64,000 nt of DNA from Xanthomonas arboricola pv. juglandis (GCF_001013475.1 NZ_JZEF01000005.1:420611-484610); one strand, 5' to 3'. Numbered from the stretch's first letter, positions 43,477-54,496 are shown. Translations and numbers: made by a program. Notes: generated by a model from the letters alone, not told the origin.

Positions 43477-43750
43477 GATTGCACTGGTCATTTTTTGACC
43501 AACCCGTTCGCAGCCGTTGCAGCGCAATGGCTGCACACAGTTATCCACATGCTTGTGCAGGTTTCATCCACACCCTGTGTGGATGAAACCGGTGCGCGTT
43601 GTCCGGCATTGCGCCCAGCGACAATCACCCTCGCGCTTGGGGCCATCGCATGCAGTGTCATGCGGCCAGCACGTGATCGGTGACTGACATCTGCACCCTG
43701 CTGCGGCCATCGACAGTGGGCAAGCCCACGACCGCCCCACACTGCTGCTG
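43477..43750. other. Intergenic region with DnaA-box-like sites and hairpins
   Basis: It contains a short TGGTCA/TGACCA hairpin (about 43486-43502), one exact TTATCCACA box (43541-43549) and a 14-bp perfect stem (43560-43573 with 43577-43590, loop CCT). Each arm of that stem holds a TCATCCACA box. No gene is supported. Confidence 0.6.
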
Positions 43751-44878
43751 CTACCCGTTGCGGTCGGAACGCTCCAGCACTCGCCCGATGCCGCTGCGGT
43801 CGATTTCGCTGGCTGCCCGCGTCAGCGCCGCGCGATCGCTACCCGGCTCGAACCCGATGCGGAAATGCAGCTCGCCCACCGGCGTGCGCGAGGAATGAAT
43901 CGACGACAGGTTCACCCCGTGCTGCTCGAACACATGCAGCAAGGCACGCAACGACCCGGGCTGGTCTTCCGGCAGATACACGCTCAAGGTCAGCGGTTCG
44001 GTGAGGTCGGCCAGCAGGTAGCCCACGCGCTCATAGGTGTAGTTGCCGGCCGCGAGCGACTCGCCTTGTAGCGCCTGCGCGTTATCGTCCAGGAACCGGG
44101 CGCGAAACTGCGCGCGCGCCGCATCGTCGCCTTGCGCGACCAGGGCGCGCAGCTCCTGCAGTTGCAGCAACAAACGATCGAGCATCTCGCCGACATAGGG
44201 GTTGCCGAACTGGATGTCTTCGTAGATCGCCGGATTGAGCGAGAGGATGCGCGCGATCACTGCGGTATCCAGCTCGAACGAGGCCGAGCGATACGGCATC
44301 AGCGCGCGCAGCTCGCCGAGCAGCGGCGCGTAGTCGCGCAAGGTACCGGCCTGCGCCAGATGGGTGGCGTGCACCATTGCCTGCACCAGCGCCATCACGC
44401 GGTCGTGGTGCTCGGGCGTGGCGTACACGCACTCGGCCTGCAACGCAGTGCACAGCGCCTGTACCCACGTGGACCAGTGCTGCAGGCGTGCCTGGCAGAC
44501 CACCATCACCCGCCCCTTCAAAGTGGGCGATTTGGGCGGTGCGGTCATCGGATGCAGGCCGACGACCTCGGCTGGCGAGGCAAGCATCGCGGCGACCGGT
44601 GCCTGCTTGATCGAGGTGACATCCATCCACAACTGCGACGCGGCACGCGGGCCGGCAAGATCCACATAGCGCTCGATCAAGCCGGCGGTGTGGCGGATCG
44701 GTGCAGAAAAAATCAGCACATCCGCTCGCTGCGCCAATGTGGCTTCGTCGATGTCGCCGTCACCGGCCGGATCGAAGCCGATCACCTCCAGCCGCATGCG
44801 CGTGCGCAGAAATTGCGCCAGCCAGCGTCCGTAAGCGCCGGCGATGCCGACGATGCCGACCACCGGCTGCGCCATCAT
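43751..44878 (-). CDS. tyrA: Prephenate dehydrogenase with C-terminal ACT domain
   Basis: This 375-residue enzyme converts prephenate to 4-hydroxyphenylpyruvate. Its Rossmann motif is VVGIVGIAGAYGRWLA, which departs from the usual GxGxxG. The DH domain has LHPMTAPPKSPTLKGR and HATHLAQAGTL. The last ~80 residues form an ACT domain (EDQPGSLRALLHVFEQHGVNLSSIHSS), which suggests feedback control by an aromatic amino acid. The start overlaps the pdxY stop in an ATGATGG context; a second ATG follows immediately. Confidence 0.9.
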   Translation of the reverse strand: MMAQPVVGIVGIAGAYGRWLAQFLRTRMRLEVIGFDPAGDGDIDEATLAQRADVLIFSAPIRHTAGLIERYVDLAGPRAASQLWMDVTSIKQAPVAAMLASPAEVVGLHPMTAPPKSPTLKGRVMVVCQARLQHWSTWVQALCTALQAECVYATPEHHDRVMALVQAMVHATHLAQAGTLRDYAPLLGELRALMPYRSASFELDTAVIARILSLNPAIYEDIQFGNPYVGEMLDRLLLQLQELRALVAQGDDAARAQFRARFLDDNAQALQGESLAAGNYTYERVGYLLADLTEPLTLSVYLPEDQPGSLRALLHVFEQHGVNLSSIHSSRTPVGELHFRIGFEPGSDRAALTRAASEIDRSGIGRVLERSDRNG

Positions 44879-45783
44879 GCCAACCGCTCGACGGCAAAGC
44901 GCGGTGCGGCCGCGAGTGCGGCCGGCGCGGCGGCCAGCACATCGAACTCTTCGAAGCCTGCAGCCAGGGTCGCTTCCAGCGCGCTGTGCACGCCGCTGAG
45001 CGCATGCCCCACCGCCTGCTCGAACGGCACCTCGCGCAGCAGCAAACCGATCAGCAATGCCATCAGCACATCGCCGGTGCCGGCCACATCCACCGGCAGA
45101 TGCGGCGTGGCCCAGCGATACACTGCCGCGTTGCTCACCGCCAGGGTTACCAGCTCGCCGGCCGCACCGGCCACGCTGTGCGCAAGCACCCATTGCGGGC
45201 CGCGCGCCAGCAATGCGCGCGCGGCAACGATGGCATCGTCCTGCTGCAGACTCGGCAAACCGGTCAGGCGCCCAAGTTCGAACGCATTCGGCGTCACCAG
45301 CCAGGCATGCGGCAACAGCCGCTCGGCGAAGACGCGCTCCAGTCCAGGCTCGACATACGGGCCGGTGTGCGTGTCGCCGATCACCGGGTCCAGGCAATAC
45401 CGCAGCTGCGGCGCCTGCGGCAAGGTCTGCTCGAGCCAGTCGGCGAATGCTTCGCCATTGGCCAGGCTGCCGAAGTAGCCGGAGACCAGCATGCGCGCAC
45501 GCTGCGGCAGGCCGCGCTCGGTGGCACCCAGCAACAGGTCAGCCAACCAGTCGGCCGGCAGGATGCGGCCGCGCAAGGTGGCGTAGAACGGCGCGTTGCT
45601 CAGCAGCGTGGTTGGCACTTCCGCCACCCGCAGGCCCAGCGCACGCAACGGCGGCACCGCCGCGCTGTTGCCGGCATGGCCATAGACCAGTTGCGATTGC
45701 ACCGAGATCACATCGATCGGCGAAGGACCATCCGGACGCTGGCGGCGACCGTGGACGAGGTGACTGTCGGGGGCATTGTTCAT
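44875..45783 (-). CDS. pdxY: Pyridoxal kinase (PdxY-type)
   Basis: This 302-residue ribokinase-fold enzyme phosphorylates pyridoxal in B6 salvage. Diagnostic features are VISVQSQLVYGHAGNSAAVPPLRALG near the N-terminus, the LDPVIGDTHTGPYV segment, LVTPNAFELGRLTG and the C-terminal VDVAGTGDVLMALL anion hole with the catalytic Asp. It is upstream of and overlaps tyrA. Confidence 0.93.
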   Translation of the reverse strand: MNNAPDSHLVHGRRQRPDGPSPIDVISVQSQLVYGHAGNSAAVPPLRALGLRVAEVPTTLLSNAPFYATLRGRILPADWLADLLLGATERGLPQRARMLVSGYFGSLANGEAFADWLEQTLPQAPQLRYCLDPVIGDTHTGPYVEPGLERVFAERLLPHAWLVTPNAFELGRLTGLPSLQQDDAIVAARALLARGPQWVLAHSVAGAAGELVTLAVSNAAVYRWATPHLPVDVAGTGDVLMALLIGLLLREVPFEQAVGHALSGVHSALEATLAAGFEEFDVLAAAPAALAAAPRFAVERLA

Positions 45784-46116
45784 CGCCGCATTTTACGCCA
45801 GCGCCACCGCGCGCCCAGCGTCGATCGATGCGACCGTCGTCCGCTCGCCGCTGCACGCACCGCCGCCAGGCCGGTCTGTGCGCTGGCAGCAGTCGCTATC
45901 GCCCTTACCTCTGTGGGCTCCCGCCGCACAAACGTAAATGCCGGCCCCTGGGGCCGGCATTGATAGGGAGAACCTCACTCAGCCGTGCAACTCTGCAAAC
46001 ATTCGGAGCGGGCATCCAAACCCACGAATCCCGAATCGCCACACTGGCGCACTACCCCGGCAGGCCGGGCCACACCGCCCTTACGATTCCCCAATCCCGA
46101 TTCCCGACTCCCAGCC
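45784..46116. other. 333-bp gap with terminator and half of a repeat
   Basis: Between pdxY and dnaJ I see only a strong hairpin (45938-45962) and a series of CCCGAATC/CCCGATTCCC units (about 46021-46114). The latter resemble one arm of the GGGAATC repeat. No gene. Confidence 0.6.
45938..45962 (-). terminator. GC-rich hairpin downstream of dnaJ
   Basis: The arms AATGCCGGCCCC/GGGGCCGGCATT pair perfectly. On the minus strand it is followed by TTACGTTT, a weak U-tract, so it may terminate the dnaJ transcript. Confidence 0.6.
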
Positions 46117-47244
46117 TCAGGACGTCATCCGATCCCAGAAACCCTTGACGCCATCGATGAACGTGGCCGACTTGGGCGAATGCTTGCGTGCATCCTCACC
46201 GGTGAACGTGGCTTCGAACTGCTGCAGCAACTCGCGCTGGTCGGCGGTCAGATTCACCGGCGTTTCGACCACCACGCGGCAATACAGATCGCCTTCGGTG
46301 CGGCTACGCACCGAGCGCACGCCCTTGCCGCGCAACCGGAACAGCTTGCCGGTCTGGGTTTCGGCCGGAATGCGGATCTCCGCCTCACCGCCCAGGGTCG
46401 CCACACGCACGGTGTCGCCGAGCGCCGCCTGCGAGATGCGGATCGGCACCTCGCAATGCAGGTCGTCGCCGTCGCGCTGGAAGATCGCATGCTCACGCAC
46501 GCGCACTTCCACATACAGATCGCCCGGCGGCGTGCCGGCCGGACCGGCCTCGCCCTCGCCGGCCAGGCGGATGCGGTCGCCGGTATCCACACCGGCAGGC
46601 ACCTTGATCGACAGCACCTTGTCTTCTTCCACGCGACCGGCGCCGTGGCAGGTCTTGCACGGATTCTGGATCAGCGTGCCGCGTCCGTCGCAGTGCGGGC
46701 AGCTCTGCTGCATGGCAAAGATGCCGCGCTGGATGCGCACCTGGCCGCGTCCGTGGCAGGTCCCGCACACTTCCACCTTGCCGTCTTCCGAACCGCTGCC
46801 GTGGCAGGGCTCGCACTCGATCAGGGTCGGGATCTCGATGCGGCGCTCGATGCCGGCGACGGCTTCTTCCAGATCCAGTTCCAACACGTAACCGACGTCG
46901 GCGCCACGTCGCGCAGCGCGCGGACCGGCGGCGCCACCGCCGAAAATATTGCCGAAGATATCGCCAAAGATATCTCCCATGTCCGGGCCACCCGGCCCAC
47001 CACCACCGCCCATGCCGTGCTCGAACGCAGCGTGGCCATGCGCATCGTAGGCACGGCGCTTGTTGCCGTCCGACAACACTTCATAGGCTTCCTTGCACTC
47101 CTTGAACATCGCCTCGGCAGCAGCGTCGCCTGGATTGCGGTCCGGGTGGTGCTTCATCGCACAGCGCCGATACGCCTTCTTCAGCTCCTCGTCGCTGGCG
47201 CCACGGGCAACGCCCAGCACTTCGTAGTAATCGCGTTTGCTCAT
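46117..47244 (-). CDS. dnaJ: Chaperone DnaJ
   Basis: This 375-residue Hsp40 has a J-domain with HPDRNPGD, a Gly/Phe-rich linker, four CxxCxGxG zinc-finger repeats ([32 protein letters not shown]) and the two C-terminal beta domains. The ATG at 47244 opens the conserved [10 protein letters not shown]. It stimulates DnaK ATPase and delivers substrates. It is separated from dnaK by a repeat and terminator. Confidence 0.97.
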   Translation of the reverse strand: MSKRDYYEVLGVARGASDEELKKAYRRCAMKHHPDRNPGDAAAEAMFKECKEAYEVLSDGNKRRAYDAHGHAAFEHGMGGGGGPGGPDMGDIFGDIFGNIFGGGAAGPRAARRGADVGYVLELDLEEAVAGIERRIEIPTLIECEPCHGSGSEDGKVEVCGTCHGRGQVRIQRGIFAMQQSCPHCDGRGTLIQNPCKTCHGAGRVEEDKVLSIKVPAGVDTGDRIRLAGEGEAGPAGTPPGDLYVEVRVREHAIFQRDGDDLHCEVPIRISQAALGDTVRVATLGGEAEIRIPAETQTGKLFRLRGKGVRSVRSRTEGDLYCRVVVETPVNLTADQRELLQQFEATFTGEDARKHSPKSATFIDGVKGFWDRMTS

Positions 47245-47249
47245 AAGCC

Positions 47250-47400
47250 GGTATTGGGGATTCGTGATTTGAGATTCGTTGAAACGCAAAAGCGGACAGC
47301 ATGCGCTGGTCCGCCTTGGCGACGCGACGCGTAAAGGATATCGGGATGGGGATCGGCACCTTTAGCGGCTGCCAATCCCCACTCCCGACTCCCAAATCAC
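47250..47400. repeat. GGGAATC-type repeat between dnaJ and dnaK
   Basis: GGGATTC-type units (about 47257-47279; 47341-47358, ATATCGGGATGGGGATC) and complementary CCAATCCCCACTCCC (about 47376-47397) fill this gap. A terminator hairpin is nested inside. Confidence 0.6.
47288..47316 (-). terminator. Terminator downstream of dnaK
   Basis: The arms GCGGACAGC (47292-47300) and GCTGGTCCGC (47305-47314) form a stem with one bulge, followed on the minus strand by TTTT. It lies 88 bases beyond the dnaK stop. Confidence 0.65.
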
Positions 47401-47403
47401 GGC

Positions 47404-49329
<1,926 letters not shown>

Positions 49330-49382
49330 GGATACGCTCCTGATGATTCTGTAGCTGTGTCCGGCGACGCCGGGTCTGGCTG

Positions 49383-49412
49383 AGATGTGGGGGTGGTGCG
49401 CAGGTGTTCAAG
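49383..49412 (-). promoter_or_regulatory. Sigma-32-like heat-shock promoter of dnaK
   Basis: On the minus strand, CTTGAA (49412-49407) is followed after 14 bases by CCCCACATCT (49392-49383), close to the CTTGAA-N13/14-CCCCATNT heat-shock consensus. It is about 54 bases before the dnaK ATG. Confidence 0.75.
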
Positions 49413-49441
49413 CCACCTGCACGAATCTGCGTTTCGCGCAT

Positions 49442-49465
49442 GCGCCCGGCAGTTCAGCCGGGCGC
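49442..49465 (-). terminator. GC-rich hairpin just after grpE
   Basis: GCGCCCGGC and GCCGGGCGC form a perfect 9-bp stem with a 6-nt loop, starting six bases after the grpE stop. No U-run follows, so it may be an attenuator or RNA-stability element that lowers read-through into dnaK. Confidence 0.6.
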
Positions 49466-49471
49466 TGCGGT

Positions 49472-49990
49472 TCAGTCGTGCTTGGCCACGACCACCAGGG
49501 CCGGGCGCAGCAGACGCTCGTTGAGCAGATAGCCTTTCTGGAACACCTGCACCACGTGGCCCGGGGCGATGCCCTCGGCCTCGCCCTGGCTGATCGCCTG
49601 GTGCTGGTCCGGGTTGAACGGCTGGCCGACCGGGTCGAGCAGGGTCAGGCCGTTGTCGGCCGCGACCTTGAGCAACTGCTTGTAGGTCATGTCCAGGCCA
49701 TCGCGCAGCGGGCTGGGTTCGGTGCCGGCCGCGGTCAGGCCGGCGTCCAGGCTGTCGAACACCGGCAGCAGCTCGCCCAGCAGCTTCTCGTTGGCGAACT
49801 TGCGTGCGTTCTCGACGTCGCGGGCGATGCGCTTGCGCTGGTTTTCCAGATCGGCCCGCTCGCGCAGGGCATCGGCCTTGACCAGCGCGATCTCGCTGCG
49901 CAGCGACTCGATCTCGGCCTTGAGCGGATCGGTCTCGGGTGGGTTCTGGGACAGGTCTTCGGAGTCGAATTCGGGGTGGTCTTGGTTCAT
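49472..49990 (-). CDS. grpE: Nucleotide exchange factor GrpE
   Basis: This 172-residue protein begins with an acidic, disordered N-terminus and a long coiled coil ([29 protein letters not shown] is split by no Pro). It ends in the beta domain with [33 protein letters not shown]. It releases ADP from DnaK. ATG 49990 is preferred; the 25 upstream codons overlie a heat-shock-like promoter. Confidence 0.95.
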   Translation of the reverse strand: MNQDHPEFDSEDLSQNPPETDPLKAEIESLRSEIALVKADALRERADLENQRKRIARDVENARKFANEKLLGELLPVFDSLDAGLTAAGTEPSPLRDGLDMTYKQLLKVAADNGLTLLDPVGQPFNPDQHQAISQGEAEGIAPGHVVQVFQKGYLLNERLLRPALVVVAKHD

Positions 49991-50034
49991 GTGCAGTTCC
50001 CGGGCAAGCGGAACGCCCGCCCCAACGTCACCCC

Positions 50035-50062
50035 GTATGTGGGCGCGCGCGCGCGTTTCAAG
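50035..50062 (-). promoter_or_regulatory. Sigma-32-like promoter of grpE
   Basis: On the minus strand CTTGAA (50062-50057), 13 bases, then CCCACATAC (50043-50035). The -10 part shares CCCACAT with the dnaK promoter. It is in the hrcA-grpE gap, 45 bases before the grpE ATG. Confidence 0.65.
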
Positions 50063-50089
50063 CAAAACGATCGTATCGATCGCTGCCGC

Positions 50090-51142
50090 TTATCGCGTGC
50101 CGGGCGGTTCCATGGCCGCGCCCAGCACCTGGGCGGCGGTCTGCACCAGCGGAATCACCCGGTCGTAGGCCATGCGTTTGGGCCCGATCACGCCCAGCAC
50201 GCCCAGCACCTGGCCATTGGCGGCATACGGCGCGGTGACCAGCGAGACATCGTCCAGCGACACCATGCCGGTCTCTTCGCCGATGAAGATGCGCACGCCC
50301 GGCGCCTGGATGGTGCGTTCAAGCAGCTGCAGGATCTCGCGCTTGCTGGCGAAGGCCTCGAACAGCTCGCGCAGCCGGTCCAGGTCCGACAGGTCCTGCA
50401 CGCCCATCAGGCGGGTCTGCCCGGCCATCACCATGTCGTCGGCGTCAGCCGGCACCAGCGCCTCGCTGGCCAGATCCACGCTGTGCGCCAGCAGCTGCTC
50501 CATCTCGTTCTTGGCCATGCGCAGCTCGCGCAGCAGCGAGGCGCGGATGTCTGACAGCGCGCGCCCGGCAAATTGCGCATTGAGGTAATTGGCCACCCGC
50601 TCCAGCTCGGCCGGCTCGTAGGCCCGGCGCGGCTCGATCACCCGGTTCTGCACCTCGTTGTCGGCAAACACCAGGATCGCCAGCACCCGGCGCGCGTCCA
50701 GCGCCACGAAGTCGATATGCCGGAACGCGAACTGCTCGCGCCGCGGCGCACTGACCACGCCGACGAAATGGCTCATCGCCGACAGCATCTGCGAGGCGCT
50801 GCCGAGCAGCGACTGGGTGCCGTTGCCGCTGGCAAGCTCCGCGCGCAGGCGGCGCACTTCTTCCTCGCCGGGCGGCTGCATCTGCACCAGGCTGTCGACG
50901 AACACTCGGTAACCGTGCGCGGTGGGCACCCGCCCGGCCGAGGTATGCGGAGAGCTGAGCAGGCCCACATCCTCCAGATCGGCCAGGATGTTGCGGATGG
51001 TGGCCGGGCTGACGTCCAGCCCCGCGTGCTGGGCCAGCGTCTTGGAACCGACCGGCTCGCCATCGCGGATATAGCGGGCAATCAGCGTCCGCAGCAGTTG
51101 GCGTGCGCGGGGATCGAGCGTTGGGGACTGTGACGCGCGCAT
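50090..51142 (-). CDS. hrcA: Heat-inducible repressor HrcA
   Basis: This 350-residue repressor has an N-terminal winged helix (GEPVGSKTLAQHAGLDVSPATIRNILADLEDVGLL, SAGRVPTAHGYR) and the HrcA core, ending LGVIGPKRMAYDRVIPLVQ. Family members bind CIRCE (TTAGCACTC-N9-GAGTGCTAA). I find no CIRCE in the leader here or before grpE/dnaK, so its targets (probably groESL) should lie elsewhere. A weak CTTGCC...ACATTAT element about 40 bases upstream may be a heat-shock promoter. Confidence 0.95.
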   Translation of the reverse strand: MRASQSPTLDPRARQLLRTLIARYIRDGEPVGSKTLAQHAGLDVSPATIRNILADLEDVGLLSSPHTSAGRVPTAHGYRVFVDSLVQMQPPGEEEVRRLRAELASGNGTQSLLGSASQMLSAMSHFVGVVSAPRREQFAFRHIDFVALDARRVLAILVFADNEVQNRVIEPRRAYEPAELERVANYLNAQFAGRALSDIRASLLRELRMAKNEMEQLLAHSVDLASEALVPADADDMVMAGQTRLMGVQDLSDLDRLRELFEAFASKREILQLLERTIQAPGVRIFIGEETGMVSLDDVSLVTAPYAANGQVLGVLGVIGPKRMAYDRVIPLVQTAAQVLGAAMEPPGTR

Positions 51143-51258
51143 GGGATCATCCGGTGAGACTGGGCATAGATAATGTCTGGCCCTGCGGTTGGCAAGCGTC
51201 TTATTCCCTGCCCGCCGCTCCCACCCTAAGCTTCCCCAAAGCGTTCACACTCGATCCC

Positions 51259-52923
51259 ATGCTCAGACACCTCTCCATCAAGGATTTCGCCGTCGTCCGC
51301 GCCACCGAACTGGAATTCGGGCCGGGCATGACCGTGGTTTCCGGCGAAACCGGCGCCGGCAAGTCGCTGATGGTGGACGCGCTGGGCTTCCTGTCCGGGC
51401 TGCGCGCCGACAGCGGCGTGGTCCGCCACGGCGCCGACCGCGCCGAGCTGTCGGCCGAATTCCAGCTGCCGGCCCAGCACCCGGGCCTGACCTGGCTGTC
51501 GGACAACGAACTCGACGACGATGCGCAATGCCAGCTGCGCCGGATCATCCGTGCCGATGGCGGCTCGCGTGCCTGGATCAACGGCCGCCCGGTGACCTCT
51601 TCGCAACTGGCGGAGCTGGCCTCGCGGCTGGTGGAGATCCACGGCCAGCACGAACACCAGGCCCTGATGGCCCGCCACAGCCAGCTCGCCCTGCTCGACG
51701 CCTACGCCCGCAACGGCGCGCAGCGCGAGCAGGTGCGCCAGGCCAGCCAGCGCTGGCAGGCCCTGCTGGACGAGCGCGATGCGCTGTCCGCGCAAGGCGA
51801 CGTCTCCGACCGCATCGGCTTCCTGGAACACCAGCTCGGCGAACTGGAACGCGAGGACCTGGACCCGGCCGCGATCGCCGCGCTGGACGTCAATCACCGC
51901 CGCCAGGCGCACGCCACCGCATTGATCGGCGCCTGCGACAGCGTGGCCCTGCAGCTCAATGGCGACGACGGCGCCTCCGCGCTGGGCCTGCTGCAGGACA
52001 GCCGCCACGACCTGGCGCGCGTGGCCGAGCACGAGCCACGCCTGGGCGAGGTCGATGCACTGCTGGACAGCGCCGTCATCCAGATCGAGGAGGCGCTGGC
52101 CCTGCTCGACCGCGTGCGCGACGACCTGGAGGCCGACCCGGCCCAGTTCGAGGCGATGGAGCGCCGGCTCGGCCGCCTGCACGATCTGGCCCGCAAGCAC
52201 CGCGTCACCCCGGACGAACTGGCCGCCCAGCGCGACCGCATGAGCCTGGAAGTGGAAAGCCTGCGCGGCGCCGATGAGCGCCTGCAGCAGCTGGACAAGC
52301 ATATCGAGGCGGCGATCGGCGTCTGGCGCAGCGCGGCCAGCAGCCTCAGCGCCAGCCGCACCACCGCTGCCGAGGCCTTGTCGGCCGCCACCACCACGCT
52401 GATCGGCGAGCTGGGCATGGGCGGCGGGCAGTTCCTGATCCAGCTGCAGCCGCAGGAGGCATTGCGCCCGGACCCCAACGGCGCCGAGCGGGTGGAATTC
52501 CTGGTCGCCGCCAACGCCGGGCAGCCGCCGCGCGCATTGCGCAAGGTCGCCTCCGGCGGCGAGCTGTCGCGGATTTCGCTGGCGATCGAGGTCGCCGCGC
52601 TCGGGCTGGACAGCGTGCCGACCATGGTCTTCGACGAAGTGGATTCCGGCATCGGCGGCGCGGTGGCCGACATCGTCGGGCAGAAGCTGCGCGCCCTGGG
52701 CGAAGAGCGCCAGGTGCTGTGCGTAACCCACTTGCCGCAGGTGGCCGCCAAGGGCCACGCGCACTATCGGGTCAGCAAGGCGCCGGTGGACGGCATGACC
52801 CAGAGCGCGGTCGAACTGCTCGGCCCGCAGGCGCGCCAGGAAGAACTGGCACGCATGCTAGGCGGGGTGGAAGTCAGCAAGGAAGCCCGCGCGGCGGCAC
52901 GCAAGCTGCTGCAGAGCGCCTGA
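51259..52923 (+). CDS. recN: DNA repair protein RecN
   Basis: This 554-residue SMC-like ATPase has Walker A SGETGAGKSLMVDAL near the N-terminus, two central coiled-coil arms (about 160-350), and a C-terminal signature KVASGGELSRISLAIE with Walker B TMVFDEVDSGIGG. It acts in double-strand-break repair. The ATG at 51259 gives the conserved MLRHLSIKDFAVV start; the upstream 52 codons overlap the hrcA promoter region. Confidence 0.96.
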   Translation: MLRHLSIKDFAVVRATELEFGPGMTVVSGETGAGKSLMVDALGFLSGLRADSGVVRHGADRAELSAEFQLPAQHPGLTWLSDNELDDDAQCQLRRIIRADGGSRAWINGRPVTSSQLAELASRLVEIHGQHEHQALMARHSQLALLDAYARNGAQREQVRQASQRWQALLDERDALSAQGDVSDRIGFLEHQLGELEREDLDPAAIAALDVNHRRQAHATALIGACDSVALQLNGDDGASALGLLQDSRHDLARVAEHEPRLGEVDALLDSAVIQIEEALALLDRVRDDLEADPAQFEAMERRLGRLHDLARKHRVTPDELAAQRDRMSLEVESLRGADERLQQLDKHIEAAIGVWRSAASSLSASRTTAAEALSAATTTLIGELGMGGGQFLIQLQPQEALRPDPNGAERVEFLVAANAGQPPRALRKVASGGELSRISLAIEVAALGLDSVPTMVFDEVDSGIGGAVADIVGQKLRALGEERQVLCVTHLPQVAAKGHAHYRVSKAPVDGMTQSAVELLGPQARQEELARMLGGVEVSKEARAAARKLLQSA

Positions 52924-52981
52924 GCCGCCGGCGCAGTCGGCCGCCATCGGGGGTGCCCGGGCAGCCGATGGCGGCAAACGC

Positions 52982-53005
52982 ACAAGGCGGCCGAAGCCGC
53001 CTTGT
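52982..53005. terminator. Bidirectional terminator between recN and fur
   Basis: Arms ACAAGGCGGC and GCCGCCTTGT pair perfectly around CGAA. The convergent recN and fur genes end on either side. Confidence 0.75.
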
Positions 53006-53031
53006 CGTTGCCGCACTACCACCGGCTTGCG

Positions 53032-53442
53032 TCAGCGCGGACGCTTCTTGCGCACGTACAGCACCAGCGAGTGCTCTTCCAGCTCGTAGCCATGCTGGGC
53101 GGCGATCTGCCGCTGCAAGGCCTCGATCTCTTCGCTCTCGAACTCGATCACGTGGCCGGTGTCCACGTCCACCATATGGTCGTGATGGCCGCCGCGATCC
53201 AGCTCATAGACCGCCTGGCCGCCTTCGAAATTGTGCTTCAGCACCAGGCCGGCGGCCTCGAACTGGGTCAGCACCCGGTACACCGTGGCCAGACCGATTT
53301 CGTCGCCATGGTCGAGCAGCTGCCGATAGATGTCTTCTGCGCTGAGGTGGTGCTGGTTGCTCTTCTGCTCGAGCAACTCCAGGATCCGCATCCGCGGATG
53401 GGTCACCTTGAGCCCGACTTTGCGCAGGTCGTGGGTTTCCAT
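53032..53442 (-). CDS. fur: Ferric uptake regulator Fur
   Basis: This 136-residue metalloregulator has the winged helix (KVTHPRMRILELLEQ, DIYRQLLDHGDEIGLATVYRVLTQFE) and the metal-binding GGHHDHMVDVDTGHVIEF. The CxxC that binds structural zinc in E. coli Fur is replaced here by VDVD, so that site is absent, as in some pseudomonad-type Fur proteins. GGAGAA precedes the ATG at 53442; an ATG 15 bases earlier also fits. It represses iron uptake genes with Fe(II). Confidence 0.95.
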   Translation of the reverse strand: METHDLRKVGLKVTHPRMRILELLEQKSNQHHLSAEDIYRQLLDHGDEIGLATVYRVLTQFEAAGLVLKHNFEGGQAVYELDRGGHHDHMVDVDTGHVIEFESEEIEALQRQIAAQHGYELEEHSLVLYVRKKRPR

Positions 53443-53546
53443 ATGTTCTCCGTTCATTGGCGATTTAGCGCCAGCTGCCATCAAACGGGTCGCGGCGACC
53501 GACGGGAGTGTATCATCGGCGTGATTTCCTCAGCACTTAATCCCCG

Positions 53547-53942
53547 ATGCGTAATCTCCTGCTGGTCGCCGCCGTTGCTCTCTCCACCGCTGGCTGCGGC
53601 ATCATCTACAAGCAGCCGATCTACCAGGGCAATCTGATCAAACAGAATGCCGTGGAGCAACTGCAGGTAGGCCAGAGCAAGCAGCAGGTCAGCGCGCTGC
53701 TGGGTACTCCCTCGATCCCCGATCCGTTCCATTCGCAGCGCTGGGACTACACCTCCACCCAGCGCGTGGACCGTCTGGCGCGCACCGAGGTCAAGAACTT
53801 CACCGTGTTCTTCGAAAACGAGCAGGTCGTTCGCTGGGAAGGCGATTATTTCCCGTCGCAGGACGAGCAGCTGGCCAAGTCGGCACCCAAGCAGTTCGGT
53901 CGCAATCTGGCCCGCGACAAGAAGAAGCAGCGCGGCCGTTGA
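53547..53942 (+). CDS. bamE: Outer-membrane lipoprotein BamE (OmlA)
   Basis: This 131-residue protein has a lipobox STAGC and the SmpA/OmlA domain: YQGNLIKQNAVEQLQVGQSKQQVSALLGTPSIPDPFHSQRWDY is split into the QVGQSKQQVSALLGTP motif and FHSQRWDY. It is a component of the BAM complex that inserts outer-membrane proteins. It is divergent from fur across a ~100-bp promoter region, a known Xanthomonas arrangement. Confidence 0.95.
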   Translation: MRNLLLVAAVALSTAGCGIIYKQPIYQGNLIKQNAVEQLQVGQSKQQVSALLGTPSIPDPFHSQRWDYTSTQRVDRLARTEVKNFTVFFENEQVVRWEGDYFPSQDEQLAKSAPKQFGRNLARDKKKQRGR

Positions 53943-53986
53943 TGCGCTTGCTCGCGCACTGCGCGATCGCCTGAGTGTCGCCGCAG

Positions 53987-54020
53987 CAAAAAACGCATCC
54001 GTTTGAACGGATGCGTTTTT
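53987..54020 (+). terminator. Strong Rho-independent terminator after bamE
   Basis: AAACGCATCCGTT and AACGGATGCGTTT pair perfectly around TG, with a TTTTT tail. It lies ~45 bases after the bamE stop. Confidence 0.92.
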
Positions 54021-54218
54021 CATTTTCCTGGTCGAAAAGATGTGTTCGATCAGGAACTGCAGCGCTGATCTGGATATCGACATCTGTGGGTTTTTGTCAG
54101 CCGTCTCGGGGCGACATGCGCCTGTTCAAGCTACCGGCTGCGCTCGCTTGTCCAGATCACTCACCAGAAGAGCTCGCTGTTGCGCACGGCGCACATGCAT
54201 CGCAGTGCCGGCCAACAG

Positions 54219-54494
54219 CTATCCGTTGGGACCGGCCTTTTTGCTCGGTCCGGCACGGCGACGCCGCGCCTCCTTCGGGTCCAGCAGCAGCGGCCTGAGC
54301 AATTCGACCCGGTCGCCGTCACGCAGCACCTGATCCGCGCGTGCGATCAGCCCATGGATCGCCTGCGCGGCAGGTGGTCGATCCGGGGCCAGACCCGAGG
54401 CGGCAATCGCCTCGGCCACGGTAGCGCCCTCGGCCAGTTCCAGCGATACCGAACTGCAGCGGTCCGGCCAGGCCAGCACGACATCGACCCGCAT
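54219..54494 (-). CDS. rnfH: RnfH/RatB family ubiquitin-like protein
   Basis: This 91-residue beta-grasp protein begins MRVDVVLAWPDRCSSVSLEL and carries VAEAIAASGL, DQVLRDGDRVELLRPLLLDPKEARRRR. This is the standard RnfH layout. It is encoded 2 bases after the RatA gene, a conserved toxin-antitoxin-like arrangement whose physiological role remains unclear. Confidence 0.9.
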   Translation of the reverse strand: MRVDVVLAWPDRCSSVSLELAEGATVAEAIAASGLAPDRPPAAQAIHGLIARADQVLRDGDRVELLRPLLLDPKEARRRRAGPSKKAGPNG

Positions 54495-54496
54495 GC

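Noticed and set aside
43541..43590. Chromosomal replication origin
   Set aside because: DnaA-like boxes are present, but there is no dnaA/dnaN/gyrB neighbourhood or AT-rich unwinding element.
51143..51258. CIRCE operator upstream of hrcA
   Set aside because: No TTAGCACTC-N9-GAGTGCTAA or close variant is present on either strand.
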